From NCBI GenBank assembly GCA_961205875.1, contig OY540822.1, positions 11,720,501 through 11,784,500 on the forward strand: a DNA stretch of 64,000 bases. The letters run 5' to 3'. The position numbers and the translations under genes were made by a program. The notes beneath the pieces were generated by a model, which saw nothing but the letters and a program-made list of their open reading frames with translations, searched no databases and had not been told where the DNA came from. This document shows, piece by piece, positions 1-13,100 of this stretch (position 1 is the stretch's first letter; each line of letters begins with the position of its first letter). Origin of the DNA: Sialis fuliginosa. Its lineage: Eukaryota; Arthropoda; Insecta; Megaloptera; Sialidae.

Positions 1-311
1 TTTATCAGTTTTTTAAAATTAATTTAGCTGGATAATTTTTTTTTCAACTTTATATAAACTTTCCAAAATAAAACAAAATTTAAAATTAAAATTTGTCGAT
101 AGTCGTATCATTTTTTTTTAATTTACACTTTTTCTATAATAGTTTATCAAAGTAAATACAGCTATTGACAAATGATACACAATAATAATATTATGTTATA
201 TAATAACACTTGTTTTAATTTTGCATTATGTCAGCACTACGAATATTTAATTTTAAATTAAAACAATATGCTCTGGTTTCCGATAAATTCTAATATATAT
301 TAATCATATAG
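1..311 (+). other. Intron sequence upstream of the first visible projectin exon
   Basis: AT-rich sequence with no coding signal. It ends in an AG acceptor at 310-311 that opens the first visible projectin exon in phase 0, so it is read as the 3' part of an intron. Confidence 0.6.
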
Positions 312-1742
312 CGTCGACGCCCGAGCGGAGATGTCAGAAGACCAAGTTTGGTTGATCTTGAAGAAATCATCAACAAACCGTCAACTCCTCTTAAAGATAC
401 TGGCCCACCTGGCCCACCATCTATTGTCGATGTTCAAGAAAGTTATTCAGCAGTTGAAGGTTTGTTTTAAAAATAATCACCGTAGAAATAATTGTATAAG
501 TAACAAAATAAACTGTTTCAGATCAAACCGGTTATATCACAATCCAAGTGGAAGGTAACCCTGCCCCTACGTTCAAATTCTATAAGGTATACTATATGAA
601 TACGTACAGAGTGAGCCATAAGTCAAAGTATTATAACAAATGACCTATGACTCAGCTTTTTCATTTAAGAGGTTACATCTAATAATCACTTGAGACTTTT
701 TTATGTTTTTTTTTTAAATAATAAAAAAAGCAATCAAATACAATTTAGAGGGTTTATTGTACATGTCAACACAACATTTTTTTTAATGAATTATAAAACA
801 AAATGGTGATTTTAGCGTTGCTACGCTGAGTGCATATTTTTTGTTACGTGCTCCACTGCGGAAAACAGAAGTTCCATAGATCAACATCAAGAAAAAAAAT
901 TATCTCATTACTTGCACGAGTTTTCTCATAAATTATTTAAAAATATCGATTTTTGCAAATTTTGTATCACTTTGAACAAAAAATCGCGTTTTTGACGGAA
1001 AAAACGACCATAAATTGTTTATAAAAACCGTAATTATTAATTAACCGTGAAAATCGTGTGTACTTCGATGTAAAATCTATCTAAGAAATTACAGTTAAAT
1101 TTTCAAGATACGTTTTCCGCAGTTTTTAAAAACGTGGTTTCGATAAAAATGAGTTAAAAGTTTGAATATCATTTTGAAGATGTTTATACACCATTCACAC
1201 CAATAAAAAAAATTGTCAAAAATTAATTAATATATTAGATGTAACCCCTTAAAAAGAGTTGAGATATTTAAAGATTATTATTTTCTATGGTAGGGTATGA
1301 CAGAAATTATTGAAGGCGGTCGGTTTAAGTACATCACAGAAGGAGACAATAATCTGATCACCCTGTGTATGCGTAAAGTGAAACCAAACGATGAAGGAAA
1401 ATACAAAGTTGTCGTTTCAAATATTCATGGTGAAGATTCAGCCGAAACACAACTTTACGTTTCTGGTAGGTTCTATAAAAATTGCCATGAAATCTTGATT
1501 TGTAAAAAACGCAATCGAAAATATTAAAAAAAAAACAAATCAAAGTTTAGAGTAATTTGGTAAATTTAAATATATAAATAAAATAATATATGATTGGTAA
1601 ATTAGATTCGAGCGGTATGGACTTCCGTACCATGTTGAAGAAACGTAAATATGCCAAATGGGGTGAAAAGAAAGATGATCCCGATTGGGGCGACTTAAAA
1701 GAAGTAGAAAAACCATTGCCAGCTTTGAAGAAAGTTGAAAAG
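312..1742 (+). CDS. bt: Projectin segment: RRPSL linker, N-terminal Ig domain and start of the PEVK region
   Basis: Exons 312-459, 522-586, 1294-1465 and 1606-1742 join in phase. The first encodes a basic [11 protein letters not shown] stretch and a GPPGPPS turn. The Ig domain follows, running from SIVDVQESY through [20 protein letters not shown] and the hallmark D-x-G-x-Y motif ([18 protein letters not shown]). The fourth exon opens the linker with a charged run ([14 protein letters not shown], then [10 protein letters not shown]). The phases (1, 0, 1, 0) match at each junction and all donors are GT. This looks like the last of the N-terminal Ig domains before the PEVK-like extensible segment known in insect projectins. 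Confidence 0.9.
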
Positions 1743-4700
1743 GTTAGGTATTTTTTAATATACATATAAGATTTTTTTTAAACCACCAAAGAACTGATAT
1801 TCATATTAAAGGATTATTCTCAGGTATTTTATATTTTTAAATGAATATTTTAGTTATTAAGTTGATAGATTTAAGCACGAACATATCAAAATGATCTCAC
1901 ATCTTTTGTTTTTTGAATACAAGAGAATTTTTTTGGTATTTGTGTATACAGATATATTTTTTTATCTTTTCAGGATTTTTATATATACATATACTATGTG
2001 TACTATTTTTTATATATGTCTGTTTTTTGTATGTATGTGTGAGTGTTATATACATTTATTTAAATAAAAACATTGTGTGTTTTTTTAAAAACAAACAATT
2101 TAACTAAGAAGCTGGTTGAAATATAAATATAATAAAAAAAAACTGTACCAACTCTGAGATTCGTGACTCAAAAGTGAATGTTGATTTTTTTCAACATTGC
2201 GCTTAACGTTTAATGATTGCTTTTACAGCCTACCACAGGCTGGTTCGAAGATCCACAAGGCAATGCAGTGGTCTTAATTGATGGGCAGGAGGTTTGTAGG
2301 ATCCCTGCCGATAAGCGTGGTCACTCGAATTGGAGTTGGTTAAAGGTCTGAATAATTAAAAATATAATTATTCCTTCTTTTACCTCAAACCTCAACCAAT
2401 CACCTCATAATAAATTGGATTCAAATTCACGAAAGTTCAATCATTTATTATTTATTCAAAATTTTTAAACCCATTTCAATTAAGATACTATACTCTTTTT
2501 GACACTTTAGACTCAGTATATATTTCAAATTTACAAGAATTATTTTTGTGAATTAGAAATATATTTTATAATATAAAAAATTTATAATTGTAATTTTATT
2601 ACAAATGGGTTAAGAAATTCAAAATCACCTAGTATCCGAAAATATTCCTAATTAGTTTTCATCATTCACATATCATTATTTACATTATTTCCTTTGTCTC
2701 CTATCCTTAAGCAATAAAATAAACAAATTAAAAAGGTCTTTTTTTAAAGACAGATAAAATAAGCTCTTTATAGAGTTAAAATAATTTAATTTTTATAACG
2801 ATGTGTCTCCATGAGATGGTAATGAAAGAATTCACTGAATGTACTATACATAAGATTGCTTCAAATGAGTTAGGAGCCTTTTATTCATGGTATTACGACC
2901 GCACCGAAACCAAGAAGCCGAGATAGGGTTGCAGACTCAAAAGTTAAGTAACAGTTATGATGATTTATATAATTTTTTCTTATTATTTATTAAATTGATG
3001 AAATTACCAAGTAATAATAATTTTTAAATAAATAATAACATTAAGGCATTACTAATTTCTAGAATATAAGAAAATCTATATGTTTCATCATGCCTGTTGC
3101 CAATAATCAACAGTTCTTCTAGTTGGTCATTTTGGGTAATTTCACAACAATATTTAATGCTAAAAACCGGACATGATTTCGTCTTGTAAACATTAAAATA
3201 AAAATGTGCAGTCACAATTTTTTTCTATATATTTTGGTCGCATGTCGGTGATTTGCGGGCTGTCAAATGTTTTTAATATTTAGACTGCATTTGCTCTATA
3301 ATTCCTCTGTACTGACAATATGCATGTACAATTTTTTATGCTCATTGGAATTTAATTGCATTATCGATTCCATTTTTGTGATTTTAAATGTGGTGGAATT
3401 TATATATGTATATTTTATTTTATGCATTTATGTTAGGAACTTATTCGATTTAATTAAAATTATTTATGTCGCCAATCTATGTATATATAACAATTCTTTG
3501 CTTATCGTAAATTACAATTAAATGAAGTAGAATCTATTGATTTTATATCGAATAAGTTTCTATGAATATTCCCCTTTAATAATATAATAAAAACTGTTGT
3601 ATTTTGTTAAATATAATATCTGTAAGCATCGTGTGTTATCCCAGGTAAAGTTATTTTATTTATAAATTCAGATTTAACGTGAATATTTTAAATTTTTCAA
3701 ATACACTTACAATTAGAGGTCATGCTATAATTAAAAATAAATAAACGAATTGTGGCAATACCTCTCATATATTCCGAAATTAAAATTTATAATTGAGTTA
3801 TAGATACAAAATATAACAAACTGTATATAAGGGTGGAGCGAAAAACCATTTTTGTTTCAATTTTAATGTATGGTACCCTACAAGCCCGTATACGACCGGT
3901 GAGAAATTTAGCAAATGCTCGGTGGGCCAACTATCAACAGAAACCAAAAATTAACTGTTTTTTGTGCCAACCAATTCCAAAAAGACCCCTTAATGCGGCC
4001 CGCATGCTTGGTTCGTGAGCATGCGTACTTAAATATTTGAATGTATCTTTAAAGTGATCTTTTAAATGAAAAAATATATGAAAAATAATGGTTTATAGAG
4101 TAAGTTATTGTCGTTTGATGTATGAAAATATATAGCCCCAAAATTATATAGAAAATAACGTGAAAATTTGAAATTATCAAACCGCACATATATGAATTGA
4201 TTTTAACTGACGAATTTGAATACAGCGTGTCCAAATCTATATAAAGACATGTATAATACAAAAAAAATCGATTTTCGCAGTTTTATACAATTAACCTACT
4301 TTTAACGAAATCCAAAACAAAAAATTTCGGGATCATATTTCATGCATCAAACTCCAATTTCTCATAGAAATATCAACATAAAGATAAGAAAATAGATGGA
4401 ATAAAAATTTGGGCCATCGTCCCCATCCACCTACTCGCAGTCGGCGCCTATGGCCACAACAATCAATTCAAACTAAAGTATATATGGACTGGTCCATTAC
4501 CTTTTCCCGGGCCAGTGTTGGAGCTCATATCCGGTCCTGGTACTCTACATTACGTTCATTTCAGTGGAAAATTAAGGTTTGTTCGAATGTAACCCCTAAA
4601 ACTAAAATAAATCTGCACCGCAAGTTCAAAAAGTAAAATGATTACGGCTATAGTGATCTTTTACCTATACCTTGAGATGCGTTTTTAAATTGAGGCGTTA

Positions 4701-7700
4701 GGGGTCATACTTGTTAACAATATATATTTTTTTTAATTTCTTACATATTTTTCAATTTCAAAGCACGAAAATTAAGTATACTCAAAAGCAGGGCTTCGAA
4801 CCAGAACTGAAACGAAAACTGGATCGTTTTTTTCAGTTCGGTACATGTTCAAATATGTGCGTTAACATGATCTTACTTAAAATTGAAACGAAAAAAAAAT
4901 TAATTATTCGAAACTCTGCTCAACAGTAAAAACAATTATCTAGTATTGTAGTTGTAACAATTATATTTCAAATGCATTTTATCCAGAAAGAAATCATCTA
5001 TTCTATGGCATTTGGCATATGGTTTAGTAGAATAGAAATTTGTATTAACACACTCGTATAGCAATAATATTTTTTTGTTTTATTATTTATTTGTATAAAA
5101 TATATAGATTTTTTTAAAGTTCTTTTATTAAAACGCATGCAAAATTCGATAGAATTAATTAATTTTCTTGGGATAAAATGTATTTGAAAGATAATTGTTA
5201 CTACAACAATACTTTGTTATATACGTTTATTCTATCTTTGAAACTGAAAAAGTTTATTTTTTCGGCTTTTTCGCATATATTTTAGTAACTATCGAATTTA
5301 TCAAAAAATAAGTAAGAACAAAAAAGTTTTTAAATTTTATTGTTAACAAGTTAAGGCCCTTAATACCTCAATTTATTAAACGCATCTCGAGATACTGGTA
5401 AAAGCTCACTAAGTTAGTTTGTGAGCTTGTGGCGTGGGTTAATTTTAGTTTTAGGGGTTACTCCTGAACACATCTTATTTTCTCACTAAAATAAACGAAA
5501 TATAGAGTACCCTAAGTTAATATTAAAAAATTATTGTTTTTTGCTCCATTCTACTGTATATATATTAGCTCAATTATGGATTTGTTTTTAAATTAACGAA
5601 CAGAAAGCAATTAGATAAAAATACATATGGAACACAGTAACTTTGAGGCATCAAAGTGAATTTTGTTTACGAAATAGATAGAGCGATGGCAACTAGCCCA
5701 CATCCCATTGGAGGGATGCGTATCTCGAACTCATCAGAGAGCCTATTCGCTGTCGAACGTCATTCCTGATTGGCCGAAGCTAAGAAAAACAGAGGTTTCG
5801 ATTGCAATCTCCTCTCTTGTATTGTATATGTTGGAATATTAGCATTTATATCTAAATACGTTGTTGTACGAGTAGATTATAAATACATAATACGTATAGT
5901 TATCCAGTATAGATGTAGACAATCCAGTAATGTATTATAACGTTGGAGTTTGGGTCAATCGACAAGCTGATAGTCGTGGATAAGTTATGGCCGACACCAA
6001 ATCAATATCTTACATTGTTCTCCAAAACTAACATCTCTTAATACAATCCTGTAGAATTGTGTCGATCCCATTACAAGTGTCGGCATTTAATCTTGTCCAC
6101 TCGATTGGTCGGTAGAAGATTGCCCACTTCCCCATTTGTTATAATATGTAATGAGTATTATTCTAGTAGGTAATCGTAATCGTAGGTAATGAAATCAATC
6201 TCGAGCTGTTTGGAGACAGATACGAGCATGCTGACGTAACAGAGAATATGACGTAGATATACGTCTTGGATGTATGTCGACTGCGACATGTCGGTATACA
6301 TACAGACACGAATTCCATGTGTATATTTTGCTTATTGCTAAGTGTGTTATTGCATGTATGCTGCCTTCTATAATGTCGACTGAACAATGACCTTGCCAGT
6401 TGCTTCAAATTACTTATTTGTGATCTGCCAATAGTGGAGACCCATCTTTATATACATATATTTATCAATGTTTAGTCTTTTTGTTGCTTCCCGAACTCGC
6501 CTTTATCCTGTGTCGTTGGTTTGACTTGTTTCTGTCCTTAATAAAATGTTTGTAATCAATTACCACTATGTATTAAATAAAAAAATGATGTATTATTATT
6601 TTTACCAAATCTGTATATATGCAATGTTTTGTTTGTGTTTTATTCAGAAACATACCTTTGCTTGTGAGATGTTTTTTTGTTGTTATCTATGTACATCTGA
6701 TTCACCAATAACATAAAAATATGTTAAAATTCAAAATTAAAAACAATTTACTATCGTTGTTAATAATTTTCTATATTAATTATTTTAATTGCAAATATGT
6801 AAACTATAAACAAACGTACCGAATTTAAATTTGCTTGTAAATGAGAACACCTTACAGCCATATCCATGTGGTTAACATGTTCGCTAATAGCAAACTGTTC
6901 TTAACTGCTTTCGTGCATACATACGTGTTTGGCAAAAACAATAATATCACAATGTAAAATCAAAAACAAAACAAAAATATAACTTTTAAAAATGAACTGA
7001 ATCATGTTCTTTTAAAAAGAAATAACAATAAGATTGTATACTATCCAGTGATGCGCTTATTCTAGGATGTGTTTGAGATCCAGCGCCGACCCTCACTTCA
7101 GGATCTTGTAGGTGATTGGCCAATTCTAATCAAAAAGGAAATTGAGAAGGTTGGAAGTAAAACAATACATAACTAAATAAACGCTCAATAAATATCAGTA
7201 GCAAGCGTGTTTGTTTTTGGGATGTCACTTACTATAATTGTGCTGTATAATTGTATTGTATTGTATTGTATTGTTATTATGTAATTGTATTGTATGTTTA
7301 AATACGAGTATACGTAGATATACTGATGTAGGTATACGAGTATGTACAAAAACAAGCACGTTTCATTTTAAAATCATGCTTTTAAATTATGGTTGAATCT
7401 AAACGAATTGTATTGTGAGAGTAAACACATTATTAAAAATCATATATTTAAATCATCACTCATATAATCCATACCGCTTACAATTAGAAGTGATAGTAAA
7501 ATGTAAGGCCGTATTGAAGCAGCCACTTGACCCGTAGTAGCGTTGAAGTAACTACAGTTGCACGGTGTTAGTGAGTGATCGTCTGTGTGGTGTGACGCTT
7601 TGCACGCTACAACACGTACCTTATAATTAGTAGTACACGTTAGTTAGATTATACGAGTAGTACATGTCGGTAACTAGAGGCAATCGTGTAGAGTACGCTA

Positions 7701-10102
7701 CGTCTGGAGATGCATCGTTGGGATGCACGTAGTCGTGATTGTGGTGACTCGTGCGTGTGTGTGTTCTAGACTTCCGGCTCGCGGCGTCCTTCATTAGCGG
7801 AACTCATTCCTGACTGGCCGGTGCTGCAGCCGTTTCACAAGATAGAGGTCGGACCGTAAATGCGTAACAATATGCTCATTGTTCACTCTACTTGTGCCTC
7901 TCATTCTCTTTCAGTTTCCTCTACTCTATGGCGGGTGAGGATCTCGGACGTTGCGTATTTGTTAATTAAACATAAGTCGCGTCCGCGTTCCTCACTCTCT
8001 CAATCTATTGCAGAATGCCGGATCGGGACATCTCTTAACGTCAGTCGTTTCGTTTTTGTGACATATGCCGATGATCTTGCTTTATACTTTCTTGGAATGG
8101 TCTACTTTATCTTCCTGTTTCGTTCTTACTTAAGGAATGGTCGTTAAAGCAAAAGCAAGAAACAATTTCTGCATTTTTCTATTTTTCTTCTCTCTAACCG
8201 GATATTTTTTACAACAGATGTGAATGATTTTTTTACATTTACAGATTTTAATTTTTTGCAGTCGATTTTTCAGTGGTTTTTATTAATATTTTTGCGGTAC
8301 GGCGCCTCCACACGCGGCTTCGCCGCTGTTTGGGGGCGGACGTTTCGACTCAAGGAATGTACCAGTATAACTATGAATGCCACTGCAACTCGCATGCATA
8401 TTTACGATATGATGGAGCACTTGTTGAGTTATATGCTACAGTATTCGCTCGCTCTTATCATTTTGATCACAAAACCATGTTTCGGTTGTTGCTGACAAAT
8501 GCTGTGTAGTAGCTATTTTGTGATCAAAATGCACATGTTGTATACTTAATTGTGTAGTAGTATTTGAATCATTATTATTATTTGATTAAATACACAATAA
8601 ACGTGTACACTTCACTGTTAGTCATTCTATAGTAAAGTAACGTAGATGTATCAAGTAAAATTTATCTGTCGATTATTTTGTTAGTTGTCGTATTACTCAG
8701 ATGCCCTATTTAGTATTGCGCATTATATTGACATATCCATGATGATTACAGAAACAAGAATCGTTCTTGAAACCTTTGGTTGACAAATATGCTAAAGAGG
8801 GTAAGGATAAAAAGGTGGTGTTTGAAGCTGCCTTCTCTAAGCCGAACTGCAAACCGAAATGGTTCTTTAGAAAAGACGTAAGTTTTATATAATCAAGTAC
8901 ATTCGTAAACAATCTTTTCATTTTCATTTAATACACAGGAATGTTTCCCGGGATCGAAATATAAGTTCAAGAATGAGAATGATATTTATCAGTTGATTAT
9001 TATGAATCCAAAAGTTGAAGATACAGGAAAATATTCAATTGAAATTGCTGGAGTCGCATGTACTGGGTTCCTTAACGTTGAAGGTTTGTTTTTAAACTAC
9101 ACAATTGTATAAAAATAAATCTACTTAATTATATTTGAAAATTTCAGAACCAGATCCAGTGTACAGTTTCTTGAAACCTTTAGCCAAAAAGACTGGAGGT
9201 TACACTAAACATGAAGCATATATTGAATGTGTTGTAAGCTCGAGTATGGCCATTGTTTCTTGGTACAAAGGAGAGACCAAACTATCGGTAATCATTTATA
9301 TCTGATACAATAACCGCTATATCGTTTCTACGTATGTACTTGTGTATTTTATTTAACTATTTATTTTAGGATGACGATAGAATGGCAATTAGTAAAGACT
9401 TATCTGGTGTATGCCGACTTACAATTAACAGTGCTTTATTATCAGATACTGGTGATTATTCTTGTCGTATTGAAAAACAACCAGACAAAACAGTTACTAC
9501 ACTTACAATTATAGGTAAAAATTTTAACGCATTTTTAGTTTTATTTGATATATTTAATGTATTAATTTATTAATTCGATTTCATACGTAAGTTTCATTTA
9601 ATTAATATTAATATGTAATCATTCAGAATACCCATACAAGTTTGTAAAAGTACTCAAATCTCAACAACTAATCGAGAAAGATACAGTTACATTATCGTGC
9701 GAACTTGATGATGCTGGTGGTGATGTTACATGGATGAAAGGAAAAGAAGAAATTAAACCAGACAAACGTGTCAATTGCATTGTCGATGGACGCAAACGTA
9801 AACTTATTCTCAAGGATGCTAAAGTTACAGACGCAGGACATTATACTTGTGTCAGTAACGCAGATAAAACAGAAGCAGAAATTGTTATTAATTACATGAA
9901 TAGATTTAACAAGAAACTCAAGGATACAGTTGCTATTGAACGTGAGAAACTTATTCTTGATATTGAGTTACAAGATCAAACTGCTCCAGCTGACTGGACG
10001 TTTAACGGAAAGCCTATTGTCACTTCAGAAAGGTGTGCATTGTTTTAATTTAAATATACATATTATAATTATTATTTAATGATATATACATAAGAATATA
10101 TT

Positions 10103-10133
<31 letters not shown>

Positions 10134-13100
10134 TGTCTACCTAAAAGTTATCTATTATATTTTTTAATATTTCAGAGTTGAAATTAAGAATCTTGGCGGT
10201 GGTAAACACCAACTTGTATTCAACAAACTAGAGATGGAAGACGATGGTGAAATTATGTGTGAATCAGGCAAACTTAATTCATCTTGCAAACTAACAGTGA
10301 AGAAGGGAGAAAGCAAGCCTGTCATTGATTTCCCAACTGAATATGAAGCTCCATGCAACAAGCCTATTATCCTTGATGTTCCATACAAGATTGATGGCAC
10401 AAGACAAACACCAGTAGAAGCTAAATTTATTAAAGATGGAAAACCATTACCAGTTAAGGAAGTTGAAGTCGTTATCGGCGAAGATAAAGTTACATTCAAA
10501 ATCAAAAAGCCTAGTCGCGCTCAGTCAGGTCAATACCAAATTAAGTTATCCAACGGCCAAGGAGAAGACCTTAAAAATGTTAACATTATAATGCAAGAGG
10601 TTCCTCAACCTCCACAAGATGTTGACGTTACTGAAGTATTCCAAAGCTCTTGTGTAGTTTCGTGGAAACCTCCAAAAGACGATGGTGGAGCTCCAATTGT
10701 TCATTATGTTATTGAACGACAAGATCTTAGTTTGAAGGCTCAATGGGAAAATGTTGCCCAAATTAAAAAAGATGAACCGACCACATACAAAGTTACTGAT
10801 CTTGTGCATAAGAAACAATACAAATTCAGAATCCGTGCAGTGAACAAATTAGGGCCTAGTGAGCCTGCGTTGTTTGCTAAAACAATTCTTGCTAAAGATC
10901 CTTGGGGTACGTATGAGTAAAAAAAATCAATGCTGGTATATTATAACTATAATTTGTGTTTATATTTCCAGATGAACCGGGCAAACCCAAATCTGTCGAG
11001 GTTGTTGACTGGGATAAGGATCATGCAGATTTGAAATGGGAGAAACCAGAAAACGATGGTGGCGCACCTATCACAGGATATGTAATAGAGTACAAAGAAA
11101 AATTCGGCAAGGATTGGACTTTAGGAAAGGAGATAACAGGACCACTTACGTCTTCCACAGTAGAAGGATTGAAGGAAGGTCAAACCTACGAGTTCAGAGT
11201 TCGAGCTGTAAACAAAGCAGGTCCTGGTGAACCTAGTGATGTTACAAATCCAATTATTGCTAAATGCCGATTTGTGAAGCCTTTCATTATTGGAAACGAT
11301 TTAATAAATGTGGTCATAAAGAAAGGCCAAGTCATTAAATATGATATTAAATTTGGTGGTGAACCTGAACCAGAAGTAACCTGGACACAGAACGCTACTA
11401 AAGTTTTGTTCGAGGACACCGAACAAAGAACAACTATTGATAAATATGATCGTAACACTGTCTTAACAGTCCGTAGATGTTTAAGAGGAGATAGTGGCAA
11501 ATACAAACTCTCTCTTACAAATAGTTCAGGTACATGTGAACAAGAAGCTGATGTTGTCGTTTTGGATAAACCAACCCCGCCTGGAGGTCCCCTCAAGGCT
11601 GAAGAAATTCGTGCCGATCATGTTAAAGTTAAATGGAACAGACCAAAAGACAATGGAGGTAGCGATATCACTGGCTACGTATTAGAAAAAATGGACTTGG
11701 ATACAGGTCGGTGGATTCCAGCTGGAGAGGTTGGTCCCGATCAAGATACGTTCACATTCAAGGGCTTGACGCCCAAAAAGAAATATAAGTTCCGTGTTAA
11801 AGCTGTCAACAAGGAGGGCGAGTCTGATCCACTGGAAACAGACGATGCTATTACGGCAAGGAATCCTTACGGTAATATACAATATAAGAATAAAATAGAA
11901 TAGAAGACTAGAAATATTTTACAAAATTACAAATTATTTTCAAATAATATAAGACCATTTTTTAACTTTATTTATTTTTCAGATGAGCCTGATAAGCCTG
12001 GCAAGCCTGTGATCGCTGATTATGATAATATGAGCGTGTTTCTTACTTGGGCCAAGCCAGAAAACGATGGTGGTCGCCCTATTACACATTACACTATTGA
12101 AATGAAAGATAAGTTCTCCCCTGACTGGGTAGAAGTTACAAAAACAGATAATAATAATGGCGAAGGAAAAGTTGAAGGCTTAAAAGAAAAAATGATTTAC
12201 CAATTCAGAATTCGAGCTCACAACAAAGCTGGTGCTAGTGAACCCTCAGACCCAACTGATAACCATCTGTGCAAACATAGGAACTGTAAGTACACATATA
12301 TTTATATAATTATTACTTTATATTTTCGTTATAAATTGTTATGTTAATGTTTTAATATATTTTTAGTGAGACCTCGCATTGATCGTGATACCTTCAAGAG
12401 TATTATAATAAAGGCTGGTAGAACACATAAGTGGTCTGTTGACATTACTGGTGAACCTCCACCAACAATTACATGGGTATGGCGTGATAACATACCTCTA
12501 GTAAATACGGAAAACATTAAAATCGAAAATATTGATTATCATACTGATTTCACTATTACAAACGCGAAACGTAAAGATACAGGAAAATACACACTGACCG
12601 CTGAAAACAAATCCGGTAAAGACTCAGAAACTGTAGAGCTGACAGTTCTTGGTAAACCTGGTGCGCCTAAAGGACCTTTGGAAGTTACTAAGATTACTGC
12701 AAAGGGATGTAAACTCAACTGGAGTAAACCAGAAGATGATGGTGGATGTCCTATTCGTGAATATGAAGTTGAGAAAATGGATTTGGCTACAGGAAAATGG
12801 GTACGCGTTGGAAGAGTACCTGGAGATAAACCACTTCCTGAGATTGAAGTAACTGGTTTAGATCCAGGTTCAGAATATAAGTTCCGTGTCGTTGCTGTTA
12901 ACGATGAAGGTGATTCTGAACCATTGGAAACTCTTAAAGGAATTATCGCTAAGAATCCGTACGGTATGTATATTATTGTTGAAATTAAAATTAAAAACTT
13001 AAGCTCGTTTGCTCTCTTTATATTGATAATGTGTAATCAAATATTAATTATGCCGAAATAAATACATAAATATTAAATAATACATAAATATAATTCCAGA

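Noticed and set aside
1813..1824. Possible 12-bp microexon (GATTATTCTCAG) before GTATTT
   Set aside because: Too short to support without transcript data; such chance AG...GT pairs are frequent in this sequence.
3833..4018. ORF and RPV/YDR-like peptide near a possible donor at 3897
   Set aside because: It lies in the terminal repeat of the foldback transposon and has no in-phase acceptor, so it is not a projectin exon.
4409..4636. ORF and a second open frame reading [13 protein letters not shown]
   Set aside because: It lies inside the nested transposon insertion, with no recognisable domain and no phase match to the projectin linker.
8040..8110. YADD-like motif (TYADDLAL) suggesting a reverse transcriptase
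   Set aside because: The surrounding ~95-codon frame has no other reverse-transcriptase block and is low-complexity on either side; coincidence or an unrecoverable relic.
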